Part shown: positions 1-5,563 of the stretch, piece after piece
Layout of the letters: each line of letters opens with the position of its first letter
How positions within the stretch are numbered: the stretch's first letter is position 1
NCBI GenBank assembly: GCA_003251995.1
Contig: QKDT01000371.1
Coordinates: 1-5,563 of the forward strand
DNA from: Desulfovibrio desulfuricans
Lineage (GTDB): Bacteria; Desulfobacterota; Desulfovibrionia; Desulfovibrionales; Desulfovibrionaceae
Direction: 5' to 3'
Length of the DNA stretch: 5,563 nucleotides
Position numbers and translations under genes: made by a program
The notes under the pieces: generated by a model
The model's database searches: none
Told to the model about the DNA's origin: nothing
Seen by the model: the letters and a program-made list of their open reading frames with translations, nothing else

Positions 1-834
1 CTGCCGCCTCTCAACGGTTTTGTCAGCGAATGGTACACCTATCAGGGCCTTGTGAGTATCAGCCAGCATTCTTCCACTCTGGCGCGCCTTTCTGGCCCAA
101 TCGCCATTGTGATGCTGGCTATCACCGGCGCTCTGGCTGCCATGTGCTTTGTTAAGGTCTATGGCATCAGCTTTTGCGGACAGGCACGCAGCGCCAAGGC
201 CGCCGAAGCCACGGAAGTTCCCGCTGTCATGACGCTTTCCATGCTTGCTCTGGCAGCGCTGTGCGTGCTGCTGGGCGTGGGCGCGGCCTGCGTTGCCCCT
301 GTTATCAGCTCCATTGCCGATTCCCTTGTGGCTGGTCAGCAGCACCTTGAAGCCGTGCGCCAGAGTGTACTTGTACCCGGTGCGAGCGCTGCCACGGGCC
401 TTTCGCCCACACTGGTGCTGCTTTTGCTGCTGGGCGGCATGCTGCTGCCCCTACTGATCTTTATGGCTGGCAAGACCGACCGTTTGCCCATGCGCCGCAA
501 AAATGACCCCTGGGCCTGCGGTTATGGGTACGAAGAACGCATGGCTCTCTCTGCCGGCAGCTTTACCCAAGGCCTGCGTCACGTGTTTGCGGGGCTTTAC
601 CGCCTGCGCCAGGTGCTTGATCCGGCCCCGACCATGTCGCGCGCGCTCGAATCTGTCATCCGCACCGCGCGTAGCGTGGAACCCATGTGGGACGACGGTA
701 TTATTGCCCGCATTGTCCGTGCCGTTCAAAAGATCGGCGTATGTGTGCAGCGGCTGCAGCAGGGCGATTTCCGCATCTACTGCCTGTATATCATCATCGC
801 GCTTATCGCGCTGCTTCTCATCAAAGCCGCCTAG
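1..834 (+). CDS. hyfB: Hydrogenase-4 component B, antiporter-like membrane subunit (3' part)
   Basis: Frame 1 is open from the first base to a TAG at 832-834, giving the last 277 residues of a protein that is usually about 670 residues long in E. coli HyfB/HycC. The first visible residues, LPPLNGFVSEW, are the conserved end-of-core loop and helix of the antiporter-like (NuoL/M/N, Mrp) fold. Glu10 of the visible part takes the place of the terminal Lys/Glu of the proton path. Hydrophobic segments follow at about residues 32-54, 75-101 and 136-156. After them comes a cytoplasmic-looking stretch with DPWACGYGYE (169-178), then VQRLQQGDFRIYCLYI (249-264) and a last membrane helix. These C-terminal motifs are typical of HyfB/HycC and are not found in NuoL. 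By family knowledge it is a proton-translocating or anchoring subunit of the inner-membrane complex. An internal ATG at 52 is not the true start because the reading frame and homology continue upstream. Call very secure; only the N-terminal part is missing. Confidence 0.95.
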   Translation: MPPLNGFVSEWYTYQGLVSISQHSSTLARLSGPIAIVMLAITGALAAMCFVKVYGISFCGQARSAKAAEATEVPAVMTLSMLALAALCVLLGVGAACVAPVISSIADSLVAGQQHLEAVRQSVLVPGASAATGLSPTLVLLLLLGGMLLPLLIFMAGKTDRLPMRRKNDPWACGYGYEERMALSAGSFTQGLRHVFAGLYRLRQVLDPAPTMSRALESVIRTARSVEPMWDDGIIARIVRAVQKIGVCVQRLQQGDFRIYCLYIIIALIALLLIKAA

Positions 835-839
835 GGGGA
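833..839 (+). promoter_or_regulatory. Ribosome binding site of hyfC, overlapping the hyfB stop
   Basis: The purine run AGGGGGA shares its first two bases with the TAG stop of hyfB and lies 3 bases before the ATG at 843. It supports that start and suggests ribosomes re-initiate after finishing hyfB. A second in-frame ATG at 852 is 12 bases away and is a weaker alternative. Confidence 0.6.
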
Positions 840-842
840 ATC

Positions 843-1820
843 ATGTTTACCATGCAATCCTTGTCCTGGCCGGTATCCTTGCTGCTGGCCGCAGCGCAGA
901 CCTTGCTTCTGCTTTTGCTGGCCCCTCTGCTGTCCGGCATTTCGCGTAAAATCCGGGCCAGAATGCACTCACGCCTTGGGCCTTTGGGTGCCGCAGGCGT
1001 GCTGCAGGACTACCGCGACCTGGCAAAACTCATGACCCGGCAGGAAGTGGCCCCTGCGCAGTCGGGCATCATTTTTCGGATCATGCCCTTTGTACTCATA
1101 GCCAGCGCGGCAGCCATAGCCATGACTCTGCCCATCATCGTGACCGGATCGCAGATGGCTGGTGCGGCTGATCTGATCACCATGCTGTATCTGTTTGCCC
1201 TTTACCGCTTCTTTTTTGCCCTTTCCGGGCTGGATTCTGGCAGCCCCTTTGCGGGCATGGGCGCAAGCCGCGAAATGCTGCTTGGCGTGCTGGTTGAACC
1301 TGTACTCATGCTGGCCCTGCTGGTGGCAGCCCTTATTGCTGGCTCGACCAACCTCGGCATTATCAGCGAAGTGTTTCGGCAGAACTGGGGCGGATCCATG
1401 CCCACCGCGGCGGCACTTGCCATGTTAGCCTGTGCCTTTGCCGTGTTTATTGAAATGGGCAAGATCCCCTTTGACTACCCGGAAGCGGAACAGGAACTCC
1501 AGGAAGGCCCGCTGACCGAATATTCCGGCCCCGGCCTTGCCCTGGTGTGCCTGGGCGTCAAGTTCAAGCAGGCTGTTGTGGCAAGCGTGTTCATCAGCGT
1601 TTTTCTGCCCTTTGGCACTGTATCGCCCGAGGGCCTGAACGCTGTAGCCGTGCTGACCGCCGCAGCCATATTCGTGCTGAAGCTGCTGGTCATCTTTGTG
1701 TTGGCTTCGCTGTACGAAAACAGCCTTGCCCGTGGGCGCTTTTTGCTGACGCCGCGCGTTACGTGGTCTGGTTTTGGCGTGGCGGCCCTGGCATTCGTCT
1801 TTTACTTCAGCAAGCTCTAG
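843..1820 (+). CDS. hyfC: Hydrogenase-4 component C, NuoH/HycD-like membrane subunit
   Basis: This 325-residue, very hydrophobic protein belongs to the respiratory-chain NADH dehydrogenase subunit 1 (NuoH) family, near the usual HyfC/HycD length of about 305-320. By family knowledge it anchors the peripheral arm and begins the charged path linking electron transfer to proton movement. Visible signatures are RLGPLGAAGVLQDYRDLAKL (44-63), the equivalent of the NuoH GP-LQ-xxD-KL loop. Next come GSPFAGMGASREM (133-145) with Glu144, and then Glu152. Last is FIEMGKIPFDYPEAEQELQ (202-220), running on to TEYSG (225-229) with acidic residues 204, 211, 214, 216, 218 and 221, which matches the acidic cytoplasmic loop of NuoH. 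About eight membrane helices can be picked out. The start at 843 is preferred because AGGGGGA lies just upstream; an in-frame extension back to 687 would overlap hyfB by about 150 bases and adds non-homologous sequence. ATG 852 (Met4) is possible. The gene follows hyfB after 8 bases. Confidence 0.95.
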   Translation: MFTMQSLSWPVSLLLAAAQTLLLLLLAPLLSGISRKIRARMHSRLGPLGAAGVLQDYRDLAKLMTRQEVAPAQSGIIFRIMPFVLIASAAAIAMTLPIIVTGSQMAGAADLITMLYLFALYRFFFALSGLDSGSPFAGMGASREMLLGVLVEPVLMLALLVAALIAGSTNLGIISEVFRQNWGGSMPTAAALAMLACAFAVFIEMGKIPFDYPEAEQELQEGPLTEYSGPGLALVCLGVKFKQAVVASVFISVFLPFGTVSPEGLNAVAVLTAAAIFVLKLLVIFVLASLYENSLARGRFLLTPRVTWSGFGVAALAFVFYFSKL

Positions 1821-1826
1821 GGCGTC

Positions 1827-1833
1827 GAGGAAG
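1827..1833 (+). promoter_or_regulatory. Ribosome binding site of hyfD
   Basis: GAGGAAG lies in the 18-base gap between hyfC and hyfD, with 8 bases from GAGG to the ATG at 1839. This fixes the hyfD start. The gap is too short to hold a promoter or terminator. Confidence 0.6.
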
Positions 1834-1838
1834 AAGTC

Positions 1839-3335
1839 ATGGATAAAATTGCACTGGCAACAATCCTGATACCGTTCATCGGCGCATTGATCGCCGCCTT
1901 TTTGCCGTATCGCGCGGCACGGGCGTTGGCGCTGGTGGTTGCCCTTGCCGCTTCGGCAGGCAGCGCGGCCCTTGGATTGGCATACTTCAACGCAGGTATG
2001 CCCGAAAACTGCACTTTCAACCTTGTGAGTTACAGCTCCGCCATGTTTGGCGGCGCAGGGCACACAGTAGAAATATTCGGCGTACTCATCGACAGGGTCA
2101 GCACGCTTATTTGTTTTGCCGTTGTTTTTCTGGGTTTTCTGGTGGTGCTGTATTCCACAGCATACCTCACCAAGGGCAACCGCGAGCATCCGCACGAAGG
2201 TACAACCCGCTTTTACGCCATTATGCTGGCCTTTATCGGGGCCATGGCGGGGCTTACCCTCTCCTCAACCCTGTTTGGGCAGTTGCTGTTCTTTGAAATC
2301 ACGGGCGGTTGCTCGTGGGGGCTCATTGGCTACTACCAAACCCCCAAATCATTACGCTCTGCCATGAAGGCCCTGCTGGTAACCCATCTTGGCGCTCTTG
2401 GCCTGTATGTGGCTGCGGCATGGCTGTTCCATGAAACAGGTTCCTTCGCCCTTTCCGGCATTGCCGACCTTGGCGACACGGCCAAGATCATCATTGTTGG
2501 CGGCGTGCTTTTTGCGGCCTGGGGCAAATCAGCCCAAATTCCCATGCACATGTGGCTGCCCGACGCCATGGAAGCGCCCACCCCTGTGAGCGCCTACCTG
2601 CACGCGGCATCCATGGTCAAGGTGGGCGTATTCATTTTTGCCCGCGCCGTTATGGCAGCCGGGGACATTCCCCCGATTGTGGGCCAGGTTGGCATGGTTA
2701 TTGCTGTGATTACCCTTGTTTACGGCTTTTTCATGTATCTGCCGCAAACGGACATGAAGCGTCTGTTGGCCTATTCCACCATCACCCAGCTTTCATATAT
2801 CTTCTTTGCCATTTCGCTGGCTGCCCTGTGTACAGACCCTGTGCTGCGAAACACGGTGCTGCTTTTTGGCGCAATCGCCTACATTTTCAACCACGCTTTT
2901 GCCAAGAGCCTGTTTTTCCTTGTGGCTGGGGCGCTCAGCTACACATGCGGCACGCGCACCCTCACCCAGTTGCAGGGGATCCTGTCACGCCTGCCTTTGC
3001 TTGGCGTGGGCTTTTGCGTGGCGGCACTTGCCATCACCGGCGTGCCGCCACTCAACGGTTTTTTCAGCAAGTACCCCATCTTCACCACTGGTTTTGCCCT
3101 TGGCTCAAGCCACTGGCTTGTGCTGGTGCTGACGGTGCTGGTCATGATCGAATCTGTGGGCAGCTTTGCCTGGTTCCTGTACTGGTTCGGCAAGACTGTT
3201 CCCGGCAAGCCCTCTGAGGTTGTAGCGCAGGCGCAGCCTGTCCCCGCCGCCATGAAGCTGGTGCTGAGCATCCTTGTTTTCATGTCGTTCTGTTCCAGCA
3301 TCATGGCTGTTTACTGGTTGAACCACGGAGGCTAA
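1839..3335 (+). CDS. hyfD: Hydrogenase-4 component D, NuoL/N/Mrp antiporter-like subunit
   Basis: A 498-residue polytopic membrane protein with about 14 predicted helices, close to E. coli HyfD (about 480). Key ion-path residues of the antiporter-like fold are present: Glu153 in FFEITGGCSW, Lys230 in AAWGKSAQIP, the MHMWLPDAMEAPTPVSAYLH stretch (236-255) ending in His255, Lys261 on the next helix, His352 and Lys356 in NHAFAKSLFF, and the terminal Lys411 in PPLNGFFSKYP. By analogy with complex I these form the hydrated path and the Glu/Lys switch, so the subunit should move protons (or possibly Na+) when the peripheral arm is reduced. It lies between hyfC and hyfE exactly as in the E. coli hyf operon. 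The order and size favour HyfD over NuoL (over 600 residues) and over NuoN; MrpD is a similar fold but does not sit next to hyfC. The last codons also contain the hyfE ribosome binding site. Confidence 0.92.
   Translation: MDKIALATILIPFIGALIAAFLPYRAARALALVVALAASAGSAALGLAYFNAGMPENCTFNLVSYSSAMFGGAGHTVEIFGVLIDRVSTLICFAVVFLGFLVVLYSTAYLTKGNREHPHEGTTRFYAIMLAFIGAMAGLTLSSTLFGQLLFFEITGGCSWGLIGYYQTPKSLRSAMKALLVTHLGALGLYVAAAWLFHETGSFALSGIADLGDTAKIIIVGGVLFAAWGKSAQIPMHMWLPDAMEAPTPVSAYLHAASMVKVGVFIFARAVMAAGDIPPIVGQVGMVIAVITLVYGFFMYLPQTDMKRLLAYSTITQLSYIFFAISLAALCTDPVLRNTVLLFGAIAYIFNHAFAKSLFFLVAGALSYTCGTRTLTQLQGILSRLPLLGVGFCVAALAITGVPPLNGFFSKYPIFTTGFALGSSHWLVLVLTVLVMIESVGSFAWFLYWFGKTVPGKPSEVVAQAQPVPAAMKLVLSILVFMSFCSSIMAVYWLNHGG
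3327..3331 (+). promoter_or_regulatory. Ribosome binding site of hyfE inside the end of hyfD
   Basis: GGAGG occupies the two Gly codons just before the hyfD TAA stop and is 6 bases from the ATG at 3338. The final Gly-Gly of HyfD is therefore encoded by the Shine-Dalgarno sequence of the next gene, and translation of the two is probably coupled. Confidence 0.75.
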
Positions 3336-3337
3336 GC

Positions 3338-3997
3338 ATGTTGAGTTCAAGCATAATCATCAACAATCTCGCGGGGCTTTTAGTGGTCACATCACTGATG
3401 GTGGTCACCTGCAAAAAAGCCACTACATCCGCGCTGCTGTACGCCGTGCAGTCTGCCGTGCTGGTGCTCTCGTTCATAGCACTGGGCGGCCTGATGCAGG
3501 CGCACGAGCTGTACACCTGGGCCGGAACGGCTGTTCTGACCAAGGTTATTCTGGTGCCGCTGTTAATGTACAAGGCCCTGGGCAATATGAGCGACCCGGA
3601 AGCTCAGGGAATGACACTTCCCACATCAGTGGTTGTTATTCTCTCTGCCGTGCTTTTGCTCTTGTGCCACTTTGTTGTCAGCACAGTAGAAGTTCCGGTT
3701 ATTACCAAAAACGGTCTTGAACCAGTACTTGCCGTATCTCTTGGTCATTTTATGATCGGCGTTATGTGCATTGTTGTACAGCGCAACATAATTAAACAGA
3801 TCTTTGGCTATTGCCTGATGGAAAACGGCGCGCACATGACACTGGCCCTGCTGGCTAATCAGGCCCCGCATCTTGTGGAAATTGGTATCTCCACAGACGC
3901 CATCTTTGCGGTCATCATCATGATTTACATGGTCCGCCGCATCTTCACCACCATGAACACGCTGCGCGCGCATGATCTTTCCGCGCTGAAGGGGTGA
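3338..3997 (+). CDS. hyfE: Hydrogenase-4 component E, NuoK-like membrane subunit
   Basis: 219 residues, nearly the length of E. coli HyfE (about 216), with about seven hydrophobic segments (roughly 5-24, 30-52, 60-79, 95-115, 127-147, 150-172 and 184-203). The C-terminal half resembles NuoK: a QRNIIKQIFGYCLMENGAH stretch (148-166), then a last helix starting STDAIFAV (185-192) and ending in an Arg-Arg pair (200-201). The MENGAH motif with Glu162, together with His178, Glu181 and Asp187, is characteristic of HyfE. The N-terminal half has no NuoK counterpart but carries Glu57 and Lys69 in or beside membrane segments. By family knowledge it bridges HyfC and the antiporter-like subunits within the membrane arm. 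The start at 3338 is fixed by GGAGG upstream. The gene is 2 bases after hyfD and 3 bases before hyfF. Its middle (about 3661-3840) is clearly more A+T-rich than its neighbours. Confidence 0.93.
   Translation: MLSSSIIINNLAGLLVVTSLMVVTCKKATTSALLYAVQSAVLVLSFIALGGLMQAHELYTWAGTAVLTKVILVPLLMYKALGNMSDPEAQGMTLPTSVVVILSAVLLLLCHFVVSTVEVPVITKNGLEPVLAVSLGHFMIGVMCIVVQRNIIKQIFGYCLMENGAHMTLALLANQAPHLVEIGISTDAIFAVIIMIYMVRRIFTTMNTLRAHDLSALKG
3989..3997 (+). promoter_or_regulatory. Ribosome binding site of hyfF overlapping the hyfE stop
   Basis: AAGGGGTGA closely matches the anti-Shine-Dalgarno complement and includes the TGA stop of hyfE. The hyfF ATG follows 3 bases after it at 4001. A second in-frame ATG at 4010 (Met4) is further away and slightly less likely. 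Confidence 0.6.
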
Positions 3998-4000
3998 GCC

Positions 4001-5563
4001 ATGAATGTCATGACCAACAGCAACCCCATGTTTTTTTACCTGCTGCTCGCCGCGCCTCTGGTAACGTCGCTGCTGTGCTTTGCCTGCGCTTTTTGCGGGC
4101 GTGGCATTCGCTCCGTCGTCAACACCATCAATACGGCAGGCTGTGCGGCCCTTCTGGTGACCGCCTACGCCGTGGTCAGCAAGGTATATGAGCATGGCGC
4201 TCTTTTTGCCGCGGGCAAATGGCTGTATCTCGACAGCCTCTCGGCAGTGTTTTTGGCAGTGCTTGCGGTGCTGGGCACCATAACAGGCCTGTATTCCTAC
4301 GGATACATGAAGCAGGAAGTGGACCACGGCGAAGTTTCCGTGGCTACGCTCTGCAACTATTATGGCTTCTTTCACCTGTTCATCTTCACCATGGTGTCGG
4401 TGATCACGACCAACAACCTCATCCTTATGTGGGCCGGTGTAGAAGCCACCACGTTGGCCTCGGCCTTTCTGGTGGGCATTTACGGGCAAAATTCCTCGCT
4501 TGAAGCGGCCTGGAAGTACATTGTCATCTGCACCGTGGGCGTGGCCTTTGGTCTGTACGGCACCGTGCTGGTGTATTCCAACGCCTCCGCAGCCATGACC
4601 GCCCAGGGGCTTGACCCCTCGGACGCCATCTTCTGGACCGAGGCCCTGCGTTACGCTGGCAACCTTGACCATACCCTCATGTACCTGGCCTTTGTGTTTG
4701 TACTTATCGGCTTTGGCACCAAGGCGGGCCTGTTCCCCATGCACGCATGGCTGCCCGATGCCCACAGCGAAGCCCCAAGCCCCACCAGCGCCCTGCTCTC
4801 CGCGGTGCTGCTCAAGGCTGCCATGCTGGTTATCCTGCGCTACTACATACTTATCAGCCGCAGCATCTCAAGCTCCGTGCCGCAGAGCATGCTGCTGGTT
4901 TTCGGCCTGCTTTCCATCCTTGTGGCGGCCTTCAGTATGGTTTCACAAAACGACATCAAGCGCCGCTATGCGTATTGCAGCGTTGAAAACATGGGCATCA
5001 TCGCCGTCGGCCTTGGCTTTGGCGGGCCCTTGGGCATCTTTGCCGCGCTGTTCCACGTTATCAGCCACAGCCTTGCCAAGGGCCTTGTGTTCTGCGTGTC
5101 GGGCAACGTGCTGCTTAAGTACGGCTCGCGCGACATGACCACGGTACGCGGCATGCTCAAGGTCATGCCTGTCTCTGCCGTGTTTCTGGCTGCGGGAACC
5201 CTGGCTCTGGGCGGCCTGCCGCCGTTCAGCGTGTTTCTGAGCGAATTCATGGTGGTCGTTTCCGGCATTTCCGCCGGTCATATGTATCTGGTTGCGCTTC
5301 TGGCGGTGCTGCTCATGGTGGCGCTTGGCGCTCTGGTGCACCTGGTGGCGGTAACGCTCTCTGGCCCGCCGCCGGAATCCATCACCCGTGGCGAACAGGG
5401 CGGCATGACCCTTATCCCCGCCGCCGTGCTGCTGGGCCTGTTGCTCGTAATGGGCACGTGTACCCCCGCCCCGGTGGTCAACATGCTTAATGCCGCCACC
5501 AGCATTGTGATGGATAAAGATACCGCCACCGCCCAGGTGCAGCCTGCCCTTCGCGACTTGGTT
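4001..5563 (+). CDS. hyfF: Hydrogenase-4 component F, NuoM-like antiporter subunit (3' end missing)
   Basis: The frame from ATG 4001 stays open to the last base, giving 521 residues. E. coli HyfF is about 526, so only a short C-terminal piece is probably missing. The protein is a polytopic antiporter-like subunit closer to NuoM than to NuoL. Visible marks are WAGVEATTLASAFLVG (144-159) with Glu148, and GTKAGLFPMHAWLPDAHSEA (239-258) with Lys241. The TM8 region SAVLLKAAM (267-275) carries Lys272, with no His where HyfD has His255. Further on are His352 and His356 with Lys360 in FHVISHSLAKG, and a terminal Glu415 in PPFSVFLSEF. The EATTLASAF motif and the HAWLPDAHSEAPSPTSA stretch are typical of HyfF. 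By family knowledge it is a proton-translocating subunit of the membrane arm. After residue about 454 the sequence becomes less conserved, with one more hydrophobic segment (about 470-485) and a polar tail. Downstream, hyfG (hydrogenase large subunit) would be expected but is not in view. Confidence 0.93.
   Translation, partial: MNVMTNSNPMFFYLLLAAPLVTSLLCFACAFCGRGIRSVVNTINTAGCAALLVTAYAVVSKVYEHGALFAAGKWLYLDSLSAVFLAVLAVLGTITGLYSYGYMKQEVDHGEVSVATLCNYYGFFHLFIFTMVSVITTNNLILMWAGVEATTLASAFLVGIYGQNSSLEAAWKYIVICTVGVAFGLYGTVLVYSNASAAMTAQGLDPSDAIFWTEALRYAGNLDHTLMYLAFVFVLIGFGTKAGLFPMHAWLPDAHSEAPSPTSALLSAVLLKAAMLVILRYYILISRSISSSVPQSMLLVFGLLSILVAAFSMVSQNDIKRRYAYCSVENMGIIAVGLGFGGPLGIFAALFHVISHSLAKGLVFCVSGNVLLKYGSRDMTTVRGMLKVMPVSAVFLAAGTLALGGLPPFSVFLSEFMVVVSGISAGHMYLVALLAVLLMVALGALVHLVAVTLSGPPPESITRGEQGGMTLIPAAVLLGLLLVMGTCTPAPVVNMLNAATSIVMDKDTATAQVQPALRDLV

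Noticed and set aside
52..834. The ATG-like start at 52 (GTG) as a separate short hyfB
   Set aside because: The same frame is open to base 1 and encodes the conserved LPPLNGFVSEW motif before that point, so the gene is simply cut by the window edge.
687..842. An upstream extension of hyfC starting at ATG 687
   Set aside because: It would overlap the conserved C-terminus of HyfB by about 150 bases, adds a Cys/Arg/His-rich stretch unlike the family, and a good start with an SD exists at 843.
1425..2195. A 256-codon minus-strand frame across the hyfC-hyfD junction
   Set aside because: It spans two real genes on the other strand, has a low-complexity, His/Gln/Cys-rich product and no motif, so it is a shadow.
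3626..4765. A 379-codon open frame on the minus strand across hyfE and hyfF
   Set aside because: It lies opposite two clear membrane-protein genes. Its product is rich in His, Gln, Gly and Lys with no recognisable domain, as expected from the complement of hydrophobic codons.
1..5563. Complex I (nuo) or Mrp antiporter operon
   Set aside because: The order of a large antiporter-like subunit, a NuoH-like subunit, two more antiporter-like subunits and a long NuoK-like subunit, together with the HyfB C-terminal motifs DPWACGYGYE and QRLQQGDFRIYCLY, fits hyfBCDEF. Separate nuoJ and short nuoK genes are absent, and Mrp operons have no NuoH homologue.
1..5563. A wholly new system hidden between genes
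   Set aside because: Non-coding sequence totals 31 bases in four gaps, and every plus-strand frame used is explained by a known family. I saw no arrays, no strong inverted repeats and no insertion element.

Overview
The whole window lies inside one plus-strand operon that encodes the membrane arm of a hydrogenase-4-type (Hyf) energy-converting complex. Five genes sit head to tail in the order hyfB (3' part), hyfC, hyfD, hyfE, hyfF (5' part, nearly complete), the same order as in the Escherichia coli hyf operon. The gaps between them are only 8, 18, 2 and 3 bases. No RNA gene, mobile element, CRISPR array, promoter or terminator is visible, and no stretch over 300 bases lacks a gene.

Layout: 1-834 is the C-terminal 277 residues of HyfB, an antiporter-like subunit. 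843-1820 is HyfC, the NuoH-like membrane anchor next to the hydrogenase or peripheral arm. 1839-3335 is HyfD, a second antiporter-like subunit. 3338-3997 is HyfE, whose C-terminal half resembles NuoK. 4001-5563 is HyfF, a third antiporter-like subunit that runs off the window after 521 codons.

How they work together: by family knowledge, HyfC couples electron transfer in a peripheral arm (HyfG, HyfH, HyfI and the ferredoxin-like HyfA, all outside the window) to ion movement through HyfE and the antiporter-like subunits HyfB, HyfD and HyfF. In a formate hydrogenlyase, formate oxidation by a formate dehydrogenase would feed electrons to a [NiFe] centre that makes H2. The charged residues along the presumed ion path (Glu, Lys, His, and a terminal Lys or Glu) are intact wherever they can be seen, so the arm looks functional. 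The window alone cannot show whether the catalytic partner is a true hydrogenase or a hydrogenase-related (Ehr-type) module.

Organism: a GC-rich bacterium (roughly 55-60% G+C by spot counts). The composition, and my general knowledge that Hyf-type clusters occur in sulfate reducers, make a Desulfovibrionaceae-like bacterium a reasonable guess. That is an inference, and other Proteobacteria or Desulfobacterota remain possible. I see no sign of a previously undescribed system. The findings concern residue-level variation, operon coupling and the unresolved catalytic partner.
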